Source: a virus. From it: DNA of 64,000 nt. The stretch's first letter is position 1, and every line of letters starts with the position of its first letter. A program made the translations under genes and the position numbers. This document shows, in pieces, positions 27,976-37,200 of the stretch. Under the pieces are notes generated by a model. The model had not been told where the DNA came from and did not search any database. It was given only the letters and a program-made list of their open reading frames with translations. The DNA lies in IMG/VR virus record IMGVR_UViG_3300035204_001665, positions 18,870 to 82,869 of that record; one strand, 5' to 3'.

Positions 27976-29085
27976 TTAGCTTACCGAACCACTCATGAAC
28001 AATCCTCTATCAGTTTGAGAGGATGAACCGATTTGAGTACTAAACGTTAGCGTTACGGACTCGTTATCTCCAATCGAGCTAGTAAAGGACTGGCTGTCCA
28101 ATTTAGCCTTCTTAAGGAGGAACGCGATGTGTGCGTTTGCGCCATCGTTCAGGTGAACCGTCACGTCGTGGCTACGGTCCAAATCAATGATATCCGCTAG
28201 GTTACCAGTGGTTAAGTCTCCGACCAGTGCGTCTACGGTCATGGTTACTGTCACCGGGAAGGTAATCTCTCTAGCGAATGCAAAACGGCTGCCTAACTTA
28301 TTCAGCGGCTCTCTTGCGAGGTCGAAACTAAGGTTATAGTTTTGAACCTTGGCATCACTAATCGCACCTTCCACGAATGGGAGGTCAAGAGTGATGTCAC
28401 CGGGTTTGATCGCGTTAACGATACTCGAACCGGTTTGAGAGGTAGCTTCAGCAAGGCTGAACTTATATTTTGTGTTCTTCAAGCCGTCTGATGGGTTAAC
28501 ATGAGGTGAATATCCACCCGTACCTTGAATAAAGGCCATGTTAAGGGCTTCCACAGTAGATGAAGCCGTCGGGAATCCACCGACTGCTGCTTCAGATGTG
28601 TACGAAGCCATAAATCCATTACCAACGCCGATCACGCGACTAAGATTAGTTGGGTTGCCGCCGTCTTCGGCTTCTGCGAATCCGACTGCGTCACTACCTT
28701 CAGATACAATCCGAATGTAGTAGTTTCTCTCGTCAGCGTCGTTATCCAAAATGTCAGTCAAACAGGACTCTGTCCCGCCTCCGATTTTGAATCCCATTTT
28801 ATCTTCGTTATGGAAGCTGCAGAGATACCAAGAAAAGTCCAGACTTACAGTCGGCTGTTCCAAGATAACTCTATCGATGGCGGCGAGATCGCCGTATTGG
28901 TTTACGTCTTGTCTAGCGATGTCAAAACTATAGTTAGCGCTTTGAATTCGCTTGAGCTGGTTAGGTGCATGTGTTCCAGACTCGTGATCCCAATCTCTTG
29001 TATCAACATGATTCGCGGAGTACCGCTTATCCGGTCCGGCGTACACTGCTTGACTTTGATAAATTACTCTATTTCTAGTGGCCAT
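27976..29085 (-). CDS. Major tail (tube) protein
   Basis: 369 aa. The protein is beta-rich with few charged repeats and falls into two similar halves: 'SANYSFDIARQDVNQYGDL...LEQPTVSLDFSWYL' and 'VQNYNLSFDLAREPLNKLG...ITFPVTVTMTVDALV', as in tube proteins with duplicated folds. The gene has its own upstream AT-rich promoter-like region (AAATGTAAT at 29111-29119), an AAGGAA ribosome site and a strong terminator, as expected for a very abundant virion protein. The location between connector genes and tape measure fits. The assignment rests on these features, not on a database match. Confidence 0.75.
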   Translation of the reverse strand: MATRNRVIYQSQAVYAGPDKRYSANHVDTRDWDHESGTHAPNQLKRIQSANYSFDIARQDVNQYGDLAAIDRVILEQPTVSLDFSWYLCSFHNEDKMGFKIGGGTESCLTDILDNDADERNYYIRIVSEGSDAVGFAEAEDGGNPTNLSRVIGVGNGFMASYTSEAAVGGFPTASSTVEALNMAFIQGTGGYSPHVNPSDGLKNTKYKFSLAEATSQTGSSIVNAIKPGDITLDLPFVEGAISDAKVQNYNLSFDLAREPLNKLGSRFAFAREITFPVTVTMTVDALVGDLTTGNLADIIDLDRSHDVTVHLNDGANAHIAFLLKKAKLDSQSFTSSIGDNESVTLTFSTQIGSSSQTDRGLFMSGSVS

Positions 29086-29144
29086 AATAAATATTCCTTA
29101 TTTGTTATAAATTACATTTTATTTTAATTGTTGGGAACTATTGG

Positions 29145-29999
29145 TTACCCTTCTCGAGGATATCTTTCCAGCCCCAGTTCAAAATCTATGATTGCCTTAA
29201 ATACCTCAGGGTTGGCGTTCTTTAGATTTTCCATATATCCCAAGCTAAATCTAGAAACATTTACTTCATCTATATGCAATTGATTATTATTGCCAATATC
29301 TCTAGTCAAGTTGTTATAATTATATACACCAGTTTTTAGTCCCCCAAGCACATTAAATGGATAATTTTGATCGGACAATATCGGGACCATAGTTCGAGCC
29401 TGATCCTTAAAAATAGAGCACGCTGCATCTAGGTTATATTGGGAATCAGCTAATATGACACCCCGAATGCTAATCTGAGTCCTGTCCAACCCGCCGAACG
29501 CCATCGGTTGGTTAGATCCACCGTTATTTTTAATAAAAATAGCAGGGTATGTAGTTACGGACGTGGGCAAACCCTCTACTGTTTGAGAGGTACTGGGTCT
29601 TAAGTCTATTTTATTCTCGAAAAGCAGTTCCTGTTCTGCCTTTGCAGTTAAATATACATTAAAATCTTTGACAGCATAATTTCCGCTAATTGTGCTGCTC
29701 GTGGTCGAATCGAAATAGACCTGCCCTTGGTTATAGTTAATATCTACCAACGGAGACTGGCCCGTGCTTTTAAAATTATTATCAACATATACTCCACTCA
29801 ATATTTTAGCGTCTGTGATTGATTCGTCCGCCACCATTTGTTTGAACGGAGCTCCGTATGCATTGTAATTATAATATAACCCATCGACAGAATAGAAATT
29901 AGATCCGTAATTAGTATAGGCGTCTCCTTTGTCCAGCAAAGTATGATCTAACCATAATAGAAAGCTAGACATTACTCTATTTTCAAATTGAGTTTTCAT
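29145..29999 (-). CDS. Putative tail terminator or neck protein
   Basis: 284 aa, unrecognised. The N-terminus 'FENRVMSSFLLWLDHTLLDKG' is helical and amphipathic; the rest is beta-rich, Asn/Tyr-rich and ends 'FKAIIDFELGLERYPREG'. It overlaps the upstream gene by 4 bp (ATGA) and precedes the tube gene. In siphophage order this is where the tail terminator (gpU-type) or completion protein lies, and a C-terminal 'AIIDFEL' strand is common in such proteins. The assignment is mainly positional. Confidence 0.55.
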   Translation of the reverse strand: MKTQFENRVMSSFLLWLDHTLLDKGDAYTNYGSNFYSVDGLYYNYNAYGAPFKQMVADESITDAKILSGVYVDNNFKSTGQSPLVDINYNQGQVYFDSTTSSTISGNYAVKDFNVYLTAKAEQELLFENKIDLRPSTSQTVEGLPTSVTTYPAIFIKNNGGSNQPMAFGGLDRTQISIRGVILADSQYNLDAACSIFKDQARTMVPILSDQNYPFNVLGGLKTGVYNYNNLTRDIGNNNQLHIDEVNVSRFSLGYMENLKNANPEVFKAIIDFELGLERYPREG

Positions 30000-30628
30000 A
30001 ATCTACCCCATCCCGTTTTAAAAGTTTTCAATATAGCTGACATATAGATAGTTCTTGTATACATTGCTGTACGCATTTCTCTGCTGGATTGTGTGCCCTT
30101 TCCGGACCGACTAGTCGGCACTATGTAAGTATGATATATATAATTTCCTAACCCAGAGATCCCCTTTTCTATTCTCCGCAGCCAACTTCCCGGCTCCCAA
30201 GGCATAGGGGACGCAGAGTCCAGCTGTTTCATATCTGGAGATTTTATACGGTAAGAATAGCTCACGCTTTTTTTTCTTACGGTCACGGTCGGCTTTCTTA
30301 TTAATCTTGTATTAAATTCCAACATACTTCTTACTATACTAACCGGGCTGCTCCCAGCGTCAAAACCTATAAAAGTAAATAAGTTTCCATATCCGCCCAA
30401 CGTTCCGCTTATATTCGCTGCAGATGCACCAGCTTCAATTTCTTTGGTGACTGGATGGTTATTAAAATTAGAAATTAATTCATTTCTTTTTCTAATAAAT
30501 GCAGCGTTTACTCTTTGATGGACCTTGCGCTCTGGCTCGGAAGAAATTTGCCTTCCTTTTTTCTTCATACCGCTGTGCATCTTCGTTCTAACAGCGGTCT
30601 TGTTAATTTTAGCTTTAAATTTTCCCAT
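29996..30628 (-). CDS. Putative neck / tail completion protein (gp10-like position)
   Basis: 210 aa, strongly basic. The N-terminal ~45 residues are Lys/Arg-rich ('KFKAKINKTAVRTKMHSGMKKKG') and probably contact DNA or an acidic partner surface. The middle 'GGYGNLFTFIGFDAG' and the C-terminal 'AMYTRTIYMSAILKTFKTGWGRL' are hydrophobic. Size and gene order match HK97-gp10-type head-tail closure proteins, but no firm motif is seen. It is coupled by overlap to both neighbours. Confidence 0.55.
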   Translation of the reverse strand: MGKFKAKINKTAVRTKMHSGMKKKGRQISSEPERKVHQRVNAAFIRKRNELISNFNNHPVTKEIEAGASAANISGTLGGYGNLFTFIGFDAGSSPVSIVRSMLEFNTRLIRKPTVTVRKKSVSYSYRIKSPDMKQLDSASPMPWEPGSWLRRIEKGISGLGNYIYHTYIVPTSRSGKGTQSSREMRTAMYTRTIYMSAILKTFKTGWGRL

Positions 30629-31068
30629 TAAAATACCTCCTCGACAAAATATACATACATTTTCATACCGAAGTAGTCTTTAACTGAAGCACTGCTAACT
30701 AATTTGAAACTTTTTTCATCTATCTCTATTTTTATGGTTTTGCCAGTGTCTATGTAGTCCTTGGTGGCCTCCCTGACCTTAATCGCCACCTCTCCTTGGG
30801 GAATATTGATACCTGCCCAAGCTTCGGTCTCTTGTCCTTGTTTTCTATTGTACTGTATGATCGCCTTGTGCTTTTCACTTCTAGGCAAGTATTCTATGTT
30901 GGCGGGGGCAGAGGTCTCATCATATCCGGGTAATAGGTGAGCATCTACAGCCACCACTTTTTTCTGTGGTTCTTTATGAACAGTTATATCCCTAGAAAAT
31001 GTATCAAACAAATCCAAAACTGAATTTTGGAAAGATACCTTATCTGTATTTGACAGTAGATCAGCCAT
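30628..31068 (-). CDS. Putative head-tail connector protein
   Basis: 146 aa, mixed alpha/beta, ending in aromatic strands ('YFGMKMYVYFVEEVF'). Its stop overlaps the next start by one base. Sited between the 31071 connector-like gene and the basic neck protein, it fits a head-tail joining stopper protein by order and size. No specific family was recognised. Confidence 0.5.
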   Translation of the reverse strand: MADLLSNTDKVSFQNSVLDLFDTFSRDITVHKEPQKKVVAVDAHLLPGYDETSAPANIEYLPRSEKHKAIIQYNRKQGQETEAWAGINIPQGEVAIKVREATKDYIDTGKTIKIEIDEKSFKLVSSASVKDYFGMKMYVYFVEEVF

Positions 31069-31070
31069 AT

Positions 31071-31589
31071 TTAACTAGGATTCGTAGTGGGGCGGTTGAA
31101 ATCTGTTCCAGCTCCATAGTCTCCAGCCGTAGTATCGTCCCCAGCGACCTGAAGGGGCGCAGAAGCCCTACGTTGATAAGCTGCAATTAGCTTGTCTAAG
31201 TCTTCCATCTCCGTTTTCTTGGCCGTTTGATAGGTTTGGCTTTGCTGTATTTTGTTAACTCTTCTTACCGATGTGCCGTCGGTTGATATTTCGACCCAAG
31301 TGTCTGTAGAAGCCGCGCCAAGAGACTCTCTCAATTTGACGTCGTAATGATAAATCATATACATTTTCTTGAGAATATTAGCTTCATCTACACATATTTC
31401 TAATATAGCCCCAGATTTATCTACCGTTTTTATTTCAAAATCAGTACTATCTATGTAAAAATCGGTATTAATTCTAGAATTTAATAATCCGATGTTTGTT
31501 CTTAACCAAAAAGTTATGGGAGGGATTGATAAAGTGGATGGTTCTCCTAATTCTACATATATCTCATTTGCAACGTCAACTACTTTCAT
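31071..31589 (-). CDS. Putative head-tail adaptor (gp6-like)
   Basis: 172 aa. The start 'MKVVDVANEIYVELGEPSTLSIPPITFWLRTNIGLLNSRI' has the helical pattern of phage adaptor proteins that dock on the portal: helix, 'PS-x-L-S-I-P', then 'W-x-R-x-N-I-G-x-L-N'. The C-terminal ~35 residues are Ala/Thr/Gly-rich and probably flexible. An AAGTGTAAT element lies 10 bp upstream, so this may be the first gene of the connector-tube transcript. Confidence 0.6.
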   Translation of the reverse strand: MKVVDVANEIYVELGEPSTLSIPPITFWLRTNIGLLNSRINTDFYIDSTDFEIKTVDKSGAILEICVDEANILKKMYMIYHYDVKLRESLGAASTDTWVEISTDGTSVRRVNKIQQSQTYQTAKKTEMEDLDKLIAAYQRRASAPLQVAGDDTTAGDYGAGTDFNRPTTNPS

Positions 31590-31599
31590 ATCTCTTTAT

Positions 31600-31608
31600 A
31601 TTACACTT
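31600..31608 (-). promoter_or_regulatory. AAGTGTAAT promoter-like element upstream of the connector genes
   Basis: Minus-strand AAGTGTAAT followed by ATAAAGAGAT, ending 10 bp before the ATG at 31589. It is the same element as at 53134-53142 and 10457-10465. The short distance to the start codon is shared by several copies. Confidence 0.4.
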
Positions 31609-31625
31609 AATAATTTCTTCTTCTA

Positions 31626-34226
31626 TTAGGGAAATTCATTTAGGTCGTCTGCGCTTTTGACTCTGCCAAGCGCATTGCAAGAATGAGGAGGCTGATTAGT
31701 AATGCCCCAGCCATTTTTTTGTGTACAAGCATTTCCCGCATTAGACCAACATTTAGAATAAAACTTATCTTCATCGAATTTAAGTCTATTATCTAATAAG
31801 CAAACGGGCGTAGGCAAAACTGCCCAAGTAAAGTCTTTCCACGCAGACACTAACTTACAACACCCTCTTCCGCTATCAATTTTCGTGTATTTTCCCAAGG
31901 CGTCTTCTACATCGCCATTATCGACATCGTCTAGGAGGTCCCATTTGTCTACGGTAGTTCCGCCCCCATTCGCATAGCGACATTCAAATTTATATCTCAT
32001 AATCTTTGTTGCTACACCATTAGGAAGCATTGATTGTACGTCGCGGCAACTGGTAGCGGTACGATTGCAGTATACTTTATCGGGATTTGCATTCTTATCA
32101 GCCTTATTTGTAGCACATTGTTTGCCCGCGCTAAATGCCCACCCATCATTTGTGAAATTCTGTTTCCCCCCAGCTTGCCTATAGCAGTCGGAAAGTGTTA
32201 TGTCATTTATACAGCCTCCCCCTATGGTCAGTCTGCCGAGACGTTCGGTATTCGTTCCTCCTCCGCACCTTCCTATTCTACGACACTTCGGATCGCAGCA
32301 CGCCCCCTTTTCGTCTGGAGGAGCGGGGCAATTACAATTAACCATGGGCTTGCCCTCTTTATCGCTTGGGTCTGTTATTCCAGCGGGGACAACTCCTGCG
32401 CCATTTTGGCAATCACATATAGGTTTCTTCTTACATTCAGATTTTCCTACGCCATTGGCGTCATGCCATGTAAAACAGCAGTTGTAATCCGGTTGAGGGC
32501 ACCCCTTAACTCCCTTGGGTATGCCGCCGAGACCGAGTATCCCTAAAAGCGCTGCCCACGCGCCGCCTAATCCGCAGTCTTGCTTCACCCCGCATGCACT
32601 TCCACCGGTCCATGAGGATTTTTTCTTTTCGGGTCCCTTCTTTATTTTTTCGCAAGAATCTTTATCCATGTTGTCAGTGCACGTTCCATCTCCATGGCAG
32701 CATTTGCCCTTTTTGAGATTGCACTTTATTTTTCCAGTATAGCAACCCCCCGCTTCTCCCGAGACCCCGTCATCTCTTTTCCCTCCTAATTGTTCATCTA
32801 ATCCGCAACAGTCCTTTAAAGAAGCGTATCTTTTTATCCAAGCCCAGTCTCCCGACCCCACGTACAAAGGATCTTTTACGTATACCGATTGTTTTCCACT
32901 TCCACTAATGTTATACCATCTACATAAATTAAGCTGCCAGTTGCTAGGGCTCGTGATTAAGTGAGCTTTGTAGCAAAATCCATCTCTGCCGAGAAAAGTA
33001 AAACCATGTGTCCCGCCCGCCGTGAACCCTTCGAATATAACCCTCGTGGTTGGATCGGTCTCATCACCTATTCTTCTGAAAAGTATCTTACCTTTTTTTA
33101 CGGCGTTCCATATTTCTGCGCAATTTGACCCGCCGGGTAGAGGATCTACGTTGTCGTCGTCTCCGCACCTTTGTATCGATATTAGCATATCATAAGCACA
33201 AGTAAGGCAGTCTTTTTTATAGCTCCAACTACCCCTAGGCTCATCAAGATGTAAAGCATCCTGTGCATTTGATACCCCGAGGGAAACATTCCAACAGCTC
33301 CAAGTATCTTCTCCTGCCCAGAATACGCTACCGGCGGTCTGGTAGTGATTTCTCTGTCTATCCCAAATGTTTCCGTCTTGTTGTCTTAATATCTTAGTCG
33401 TATCTAACCTGTATTTCGCAGGTAAACATATTTCCATTTTATAGTCTAGGCCTCCCGGTGTGCATGCAGGCTTTCCTCCGGGATCAAAAAGTCCCCCCGC
33501 AATATGATGAATAATTGTATCCTTCCATCCGCAGGCCCCCTGAATATGTGCATGACATGGACAAAAAGTATAGCAATTCGGACATTGTACCCCTAGCGCT
33601 GCCCATTCAGCTAGAGTCGGTGGAGCGCTAGGCCCAGCGGAAGGGTCCATTACATTATTCGGGTCAGGGGGCGCGGGCGGATTAGGGCATTGCCATCCAT
33701 CACCCAGCTCAGATGTTTTAACTTTGTGAGTAACCAATCTAAAATATTGCGCATAGAAGTCTCGGCCTTTCCTAGCGGTATCCTCTACGTCCCACTCCTG
33801 CCAGTATCCACATATTCCATTAACCAAAACTCCCCCCATATCGCCACAATTAAAATTGCTCGGAGGAAGGGGGATGAATCTTTTTAATCTCTTCATTGTC
33901 GCACATGGATTACATCCCTTACTAACGCTTCCCTCTGGACTACATAAATACCACTTACCGCATAGTCCCTTAATTCTAGTAAACTCTGCCTGAGTTGTAG
34001 CCTGCCAACTTAGAGCACATTCATACCATGGCCCATGGATAGGGGCCTGTATTTGTATTTGTACCCCGTCCGGGCGCGTATGATTAATAGTTTGTTGTGG
34101 TTGCCCATTATAGTCACAATTATATTTTGCCCTATATTCATATAGGCACCAAACGTCAACCGTTTGATCTGGATCTTCCGGTTTACCGATCTCTTCACAT
34201 AATTTATTTGTTTGTGCGTCAGGCAT
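31626..34226 (-). CDS. Large cysteine-rich surface protein
   Basis: 866 aa with very many Cys plus Trp, Gly and Pro, which suggests a disulfide- or metal-stabilised extracellular protein. Two segments fit a repeated Cys module: 'KGKCCHGDGTCTDNMDKDSC...W-T-G-G-S-A-C' (~485-535) and 'KGACCDPKCRRIGRC...GGGC' (~625-690), resembling the G-A-C-C-x-x-D-G-x-C repeats of bacterial secreted proteins. There is no signal peptide, as expected if it is assembled into virions. The start MPDAQTNKLCEEIG has no clear ribosome site. It heads the accessory surface block next to the Ser/Thr-rich proteins. Function unknown; fibre or adhesin is likely. Confidence 0.65.
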   Translation of the reverse strand: MPDAQTNKLCEEIGKPEDPDQTVDVWCLYEYRAKYNCDYNGQPQQTINHTRPDGVQIQIQAPIHGPWYECALSWQATTQAEFTRIKGLCGKWYLCSPEGSVSKGCNPCATMKRLKRFIPLPPSNFNCGDMGGVLVNGICGYWQEWDVEDTARKGRDFYAQYFRLVTHKVKTSELGDGWQCPNPPAPPDPNNVMDPSAGPSAPPTLAEWAALGVQCPNCYTFCPCHAHIQGACGWKDTIIHHIAGGLFDPGGKPACTPGGLDYKMEICLPAKYRLDTTKILRQQDGNIWDRQRNHYQTAGSVFWAGEDTWSCWNVSLGVSNAQDALHLDEPRGSWSYKKDCLTCAYDMLISIQRCGDDDNVDPLPGGSNCAEIWNAVKKGKILFRRIGDETDPTTRVIFEGFTAGGTHGFTFLGRDGFCYKAHLITSPSNWQLNLCRWYNISGSGKQSVYVKDPLYVGSGDWAWIKRYASLKDCCGLDEQLGGKRDDGVSGEAGGCYTGKIKCNLKKGKCCHGDGTCTDNMDKDSCEKIKKGPEKKKSSWTGGSACGVKQDCGLGGAWAALLGILGLGGIPKGVKGCPQPDYNCCFTWHDANGVGKSECKKKPICDCQNGAGVVPAGITDPSDKEGKPMVNCNCPAPPDEKGACCDPKCRRIGRCGGGTNTERLGRLTIGGGCINDITLSDCYRQAGGKQNFTNDGWAFSAGKQCATNKADKNANPDKVYCNRTATSCRDVQSMLPNGVATKIMRYKFECRYANGGGTTVDKWDLLDDVDNGDVEDALGKYTKIDSGRGCCKLVSAWKDFTWAVLPTPVCLLDNRLKFDEDKFYSKCWSNAGNACTQKNGWGITNQPPHSCNALGRVKSADDLNEFP

Positions 34227-34267
34227 TCTTTTAATTATATCATATTTTTGTCTCTATGTCTTACGGT

Positions 34268-37200
34268 TTAATTGCCGTCAATTACCCAAACTGCGCAAGT
34301 ATCATCTGCGGGACTGCCACAGACCGCGGGGCAGCCACTCATGTCGTCGCAAAGGTAACAAACATCCTGATAGCATACTAAATCACCCAGAGTATAGTCG
34401 GATCCGGATGACCACGCAGGCCCGCAACTAGAATCACATCCTCCCCCGTCGCCGCAACTATCACAATCTCCATTTGCATCTACTTGCCCCGTGAACACCC
34501 ATTCTGCGTCGTGAGTCGCCGAGTAATCAGTATCATCTTCGACCCACATGCATTCATATTCTTCCGTCTCACAATTCTGAACGGTAAAGTATCCACCCTC
34601 GTTACTCGTCACAAAATTATCAGCTAGCCCATTAATAATACATATATAATGCGTGCCCCCTGTTGGATTATTACCCGCACCGCTATCTTCACATAATTCT
34701 CCTGCGTATACCTTGGTGTTGCCTGTTTTACATTGGCATAATTGAGATTGCGCCCCCGAATAAACGTCCGTAGCCGATGCTGTACCGGTTTTCCAATCGC
34801 GGGAGGCAGAGGGAGTTGCGCTTATCGTGGCAGTCGGTGTCGGCGTTTCCGTTATCGAAGCGGTTGCCGTATCCGTTGGGCAACTTTGACAAGAAGAGAT
34901 TATATACCTGTCTCCCGCGGCATAACTATCCTGCGCGCCATTATCGTATCCGGCCCAAGCAATACTACTGACCTCATACGTTCCCCCATTCGCGGATATT
35001 ACAATATTACCATTGACTAGAATATCATTTGTGGGATGATGGTTAGTTATCTTAAATAATTGCGTAATCGTCGAAAGGTCCACCTCATCACTACAGTTAC
35101 TATGTTGATTGAACCATACTCTAAATTTTCTATTATCGTTAAAATGTTTACATGAGGTCGAAGTGACCTTCTCTGGGCTCTCTGGAGTATTACTACACCC
35201 AGCGTGCGCATCATGATTTAACTTTATTTCCCACTGCCCGCCACCGATCTTATTGCCCTGAGCACTCGTATTTCCATACCATACCGTTTTAGTTGCTTCA
35301 TCACAGCCGTCGTAAGTCTTTAAATATATGTCTAAGTCTGATATTCCGCTCCAACCAAGGGAGGCTTCTACAGAGTAGTCACAAGTATCGTCTATAGCAC
35401 AAGCGGTCTCTGATGCCGTATGAGTTACCGTATACGGATTAGAGGCAGTGTGGCTTGCAGTTTGCGTTTGAGATGGAGTGGGGGTAATATCACTGGATTC
35501 CGTGGCAGATGCAGTAAACGATGCGGTGATGAAGCCAGTAGCGCTTGAGGTAGGAGATTCAGTTATTGATGCGGTTGGGGTAAACGACGCGGTTTGTGAC
35601 AGCGTAGCTGTCGCCGACAAAGTAGCAGACTCGGTAGCCGTAGCACTAGCGGTTCCAGTTTTTGTTGCCGTTTCTGTGAGTTCGGAGGCTGTGGCTGAGA
35701 TTGTGTGCGAAACCGATGCGCTCGGACTTGCAGAAGCAGTTCTGGTAAATGATGCACTCGGAGTGACAGATTCCGATGCAGACGGTGTAATGCTTTCAGT
35801 TGCGGATGCAGTAACGGTTCGGTGAGCGCTTGCACTTGCGGTTGCGCTGGCCGTCTCTGTCGAAGTTCCACTAGCTGTTTCTGATGGAGTTGCAGAACCT
35901 GTCCCCGTAACCGAAGGGGAAGCAGTTATAGATAAAGTTGGCGTTACCGAGACAAGGGTCGCCGATGGGGTTGCGGTTGCGGAGACCGTAGGGCCAGTAG
36001 CACTTGGAGTAGGAGATTTACTTATTGAGACGGTTGGTGTTACGCTATCGGTTGCAGACAAAGTAGCCGAAATAGTTGCACTGGCCGTGGCTGTATCTGT
36101 TTGGCAACAGTAACATTCAACCCAATAGTCACTTGAGGCCGGCAAGAAATTCTGCCCTCCACCGATCATATTATACGGATGGGGCGGATTACCAGTATCC
36201 ATAATGGAAGACCAAACCAATTGTGCCTTTTTCCATGGAGACAAAGGCGCTACTGCTTGGAACTCAAATGTTTGATCTAACCAGCCCCAGTCCCCGTTCC
36301 CAGCTTGGGTTATCAACGCACTAAAATCAAGATTTTGCTTAAGCGTCCAGCATCTCTCTAGGTGGAAAGAGGCCTTCAGAACTTGCCCTGTGCCCATCGG
36401 AGAAGCCGGAGGCACGGAGCCTTCCTGATAGTCCCCAGTAAGAGGATCACGTGGAAAAGAAAACTGATTCGTATCAAAATCGTCGAAAAGCACCGGCTCG
36501 CAACAACCCTCTGACGCGGATGGTGTTGGCGAGATGGTCGCGGTAGCAGTACCGGGTGAGGGCGTGGCGCCCTCGCAGTCTTCGCAATCATCATGAGTCG
36601 TCAAATTTGGATCGACCTCGCTTAGATCATTATGAGTAGTATGATTATTTAAAGTATCCCATATATATTGATGGAAAGGAATCAGCCCCGCAGAGTTACG
36701 ACCCATATCTCTTTCTACTGAATTATTCGGTGCGCTATCTGCATACTGAGGAGAACTGGGACTGTTCTGATTATAAGTTATAAGCGGAAAATCCGTCCAA
36801 GGTTCATCTACGTGGAACTGTCCATCGTAACAGTCTCCCGATATTTTTATTACATTATTTCCTATTGTGTCAACGAAGTTATCAGTAGCATAAGTTCCGT
36901 TTAGTAGAAAAGAAATATTTCCAACGTTACTCACCGGACAAGCTTTTAAACCTACTAAGGCCACCTGATTGTCTGGGGCAGTGAGAGAAACTGTGGCCGT
37001 CGCAGTTTCCGTAACTCCATGAAGACATTCGTGACAGTCTGTGTAAGATTGAAAGGTAGAATCATAATCAGCTAAATCGTCAAATATAGATTTTGAACCG
37101 ACGCTTCTGACTTGATCATACATCTGTTGGTGTATGGGAAGCAATCCGACACGATTTACCCCTCGGTCTCTTAAGAAGTCATTATTTATTGAATCATCGC

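Noticed and set aside
35478-35825. Plus-strand Val/Asp/Ala-rich ORF
   Set aside because: Antisense shadow of the Ser/Thr repeat tract; the composition is forced by the repeat codons and it lacks a ribosome site.
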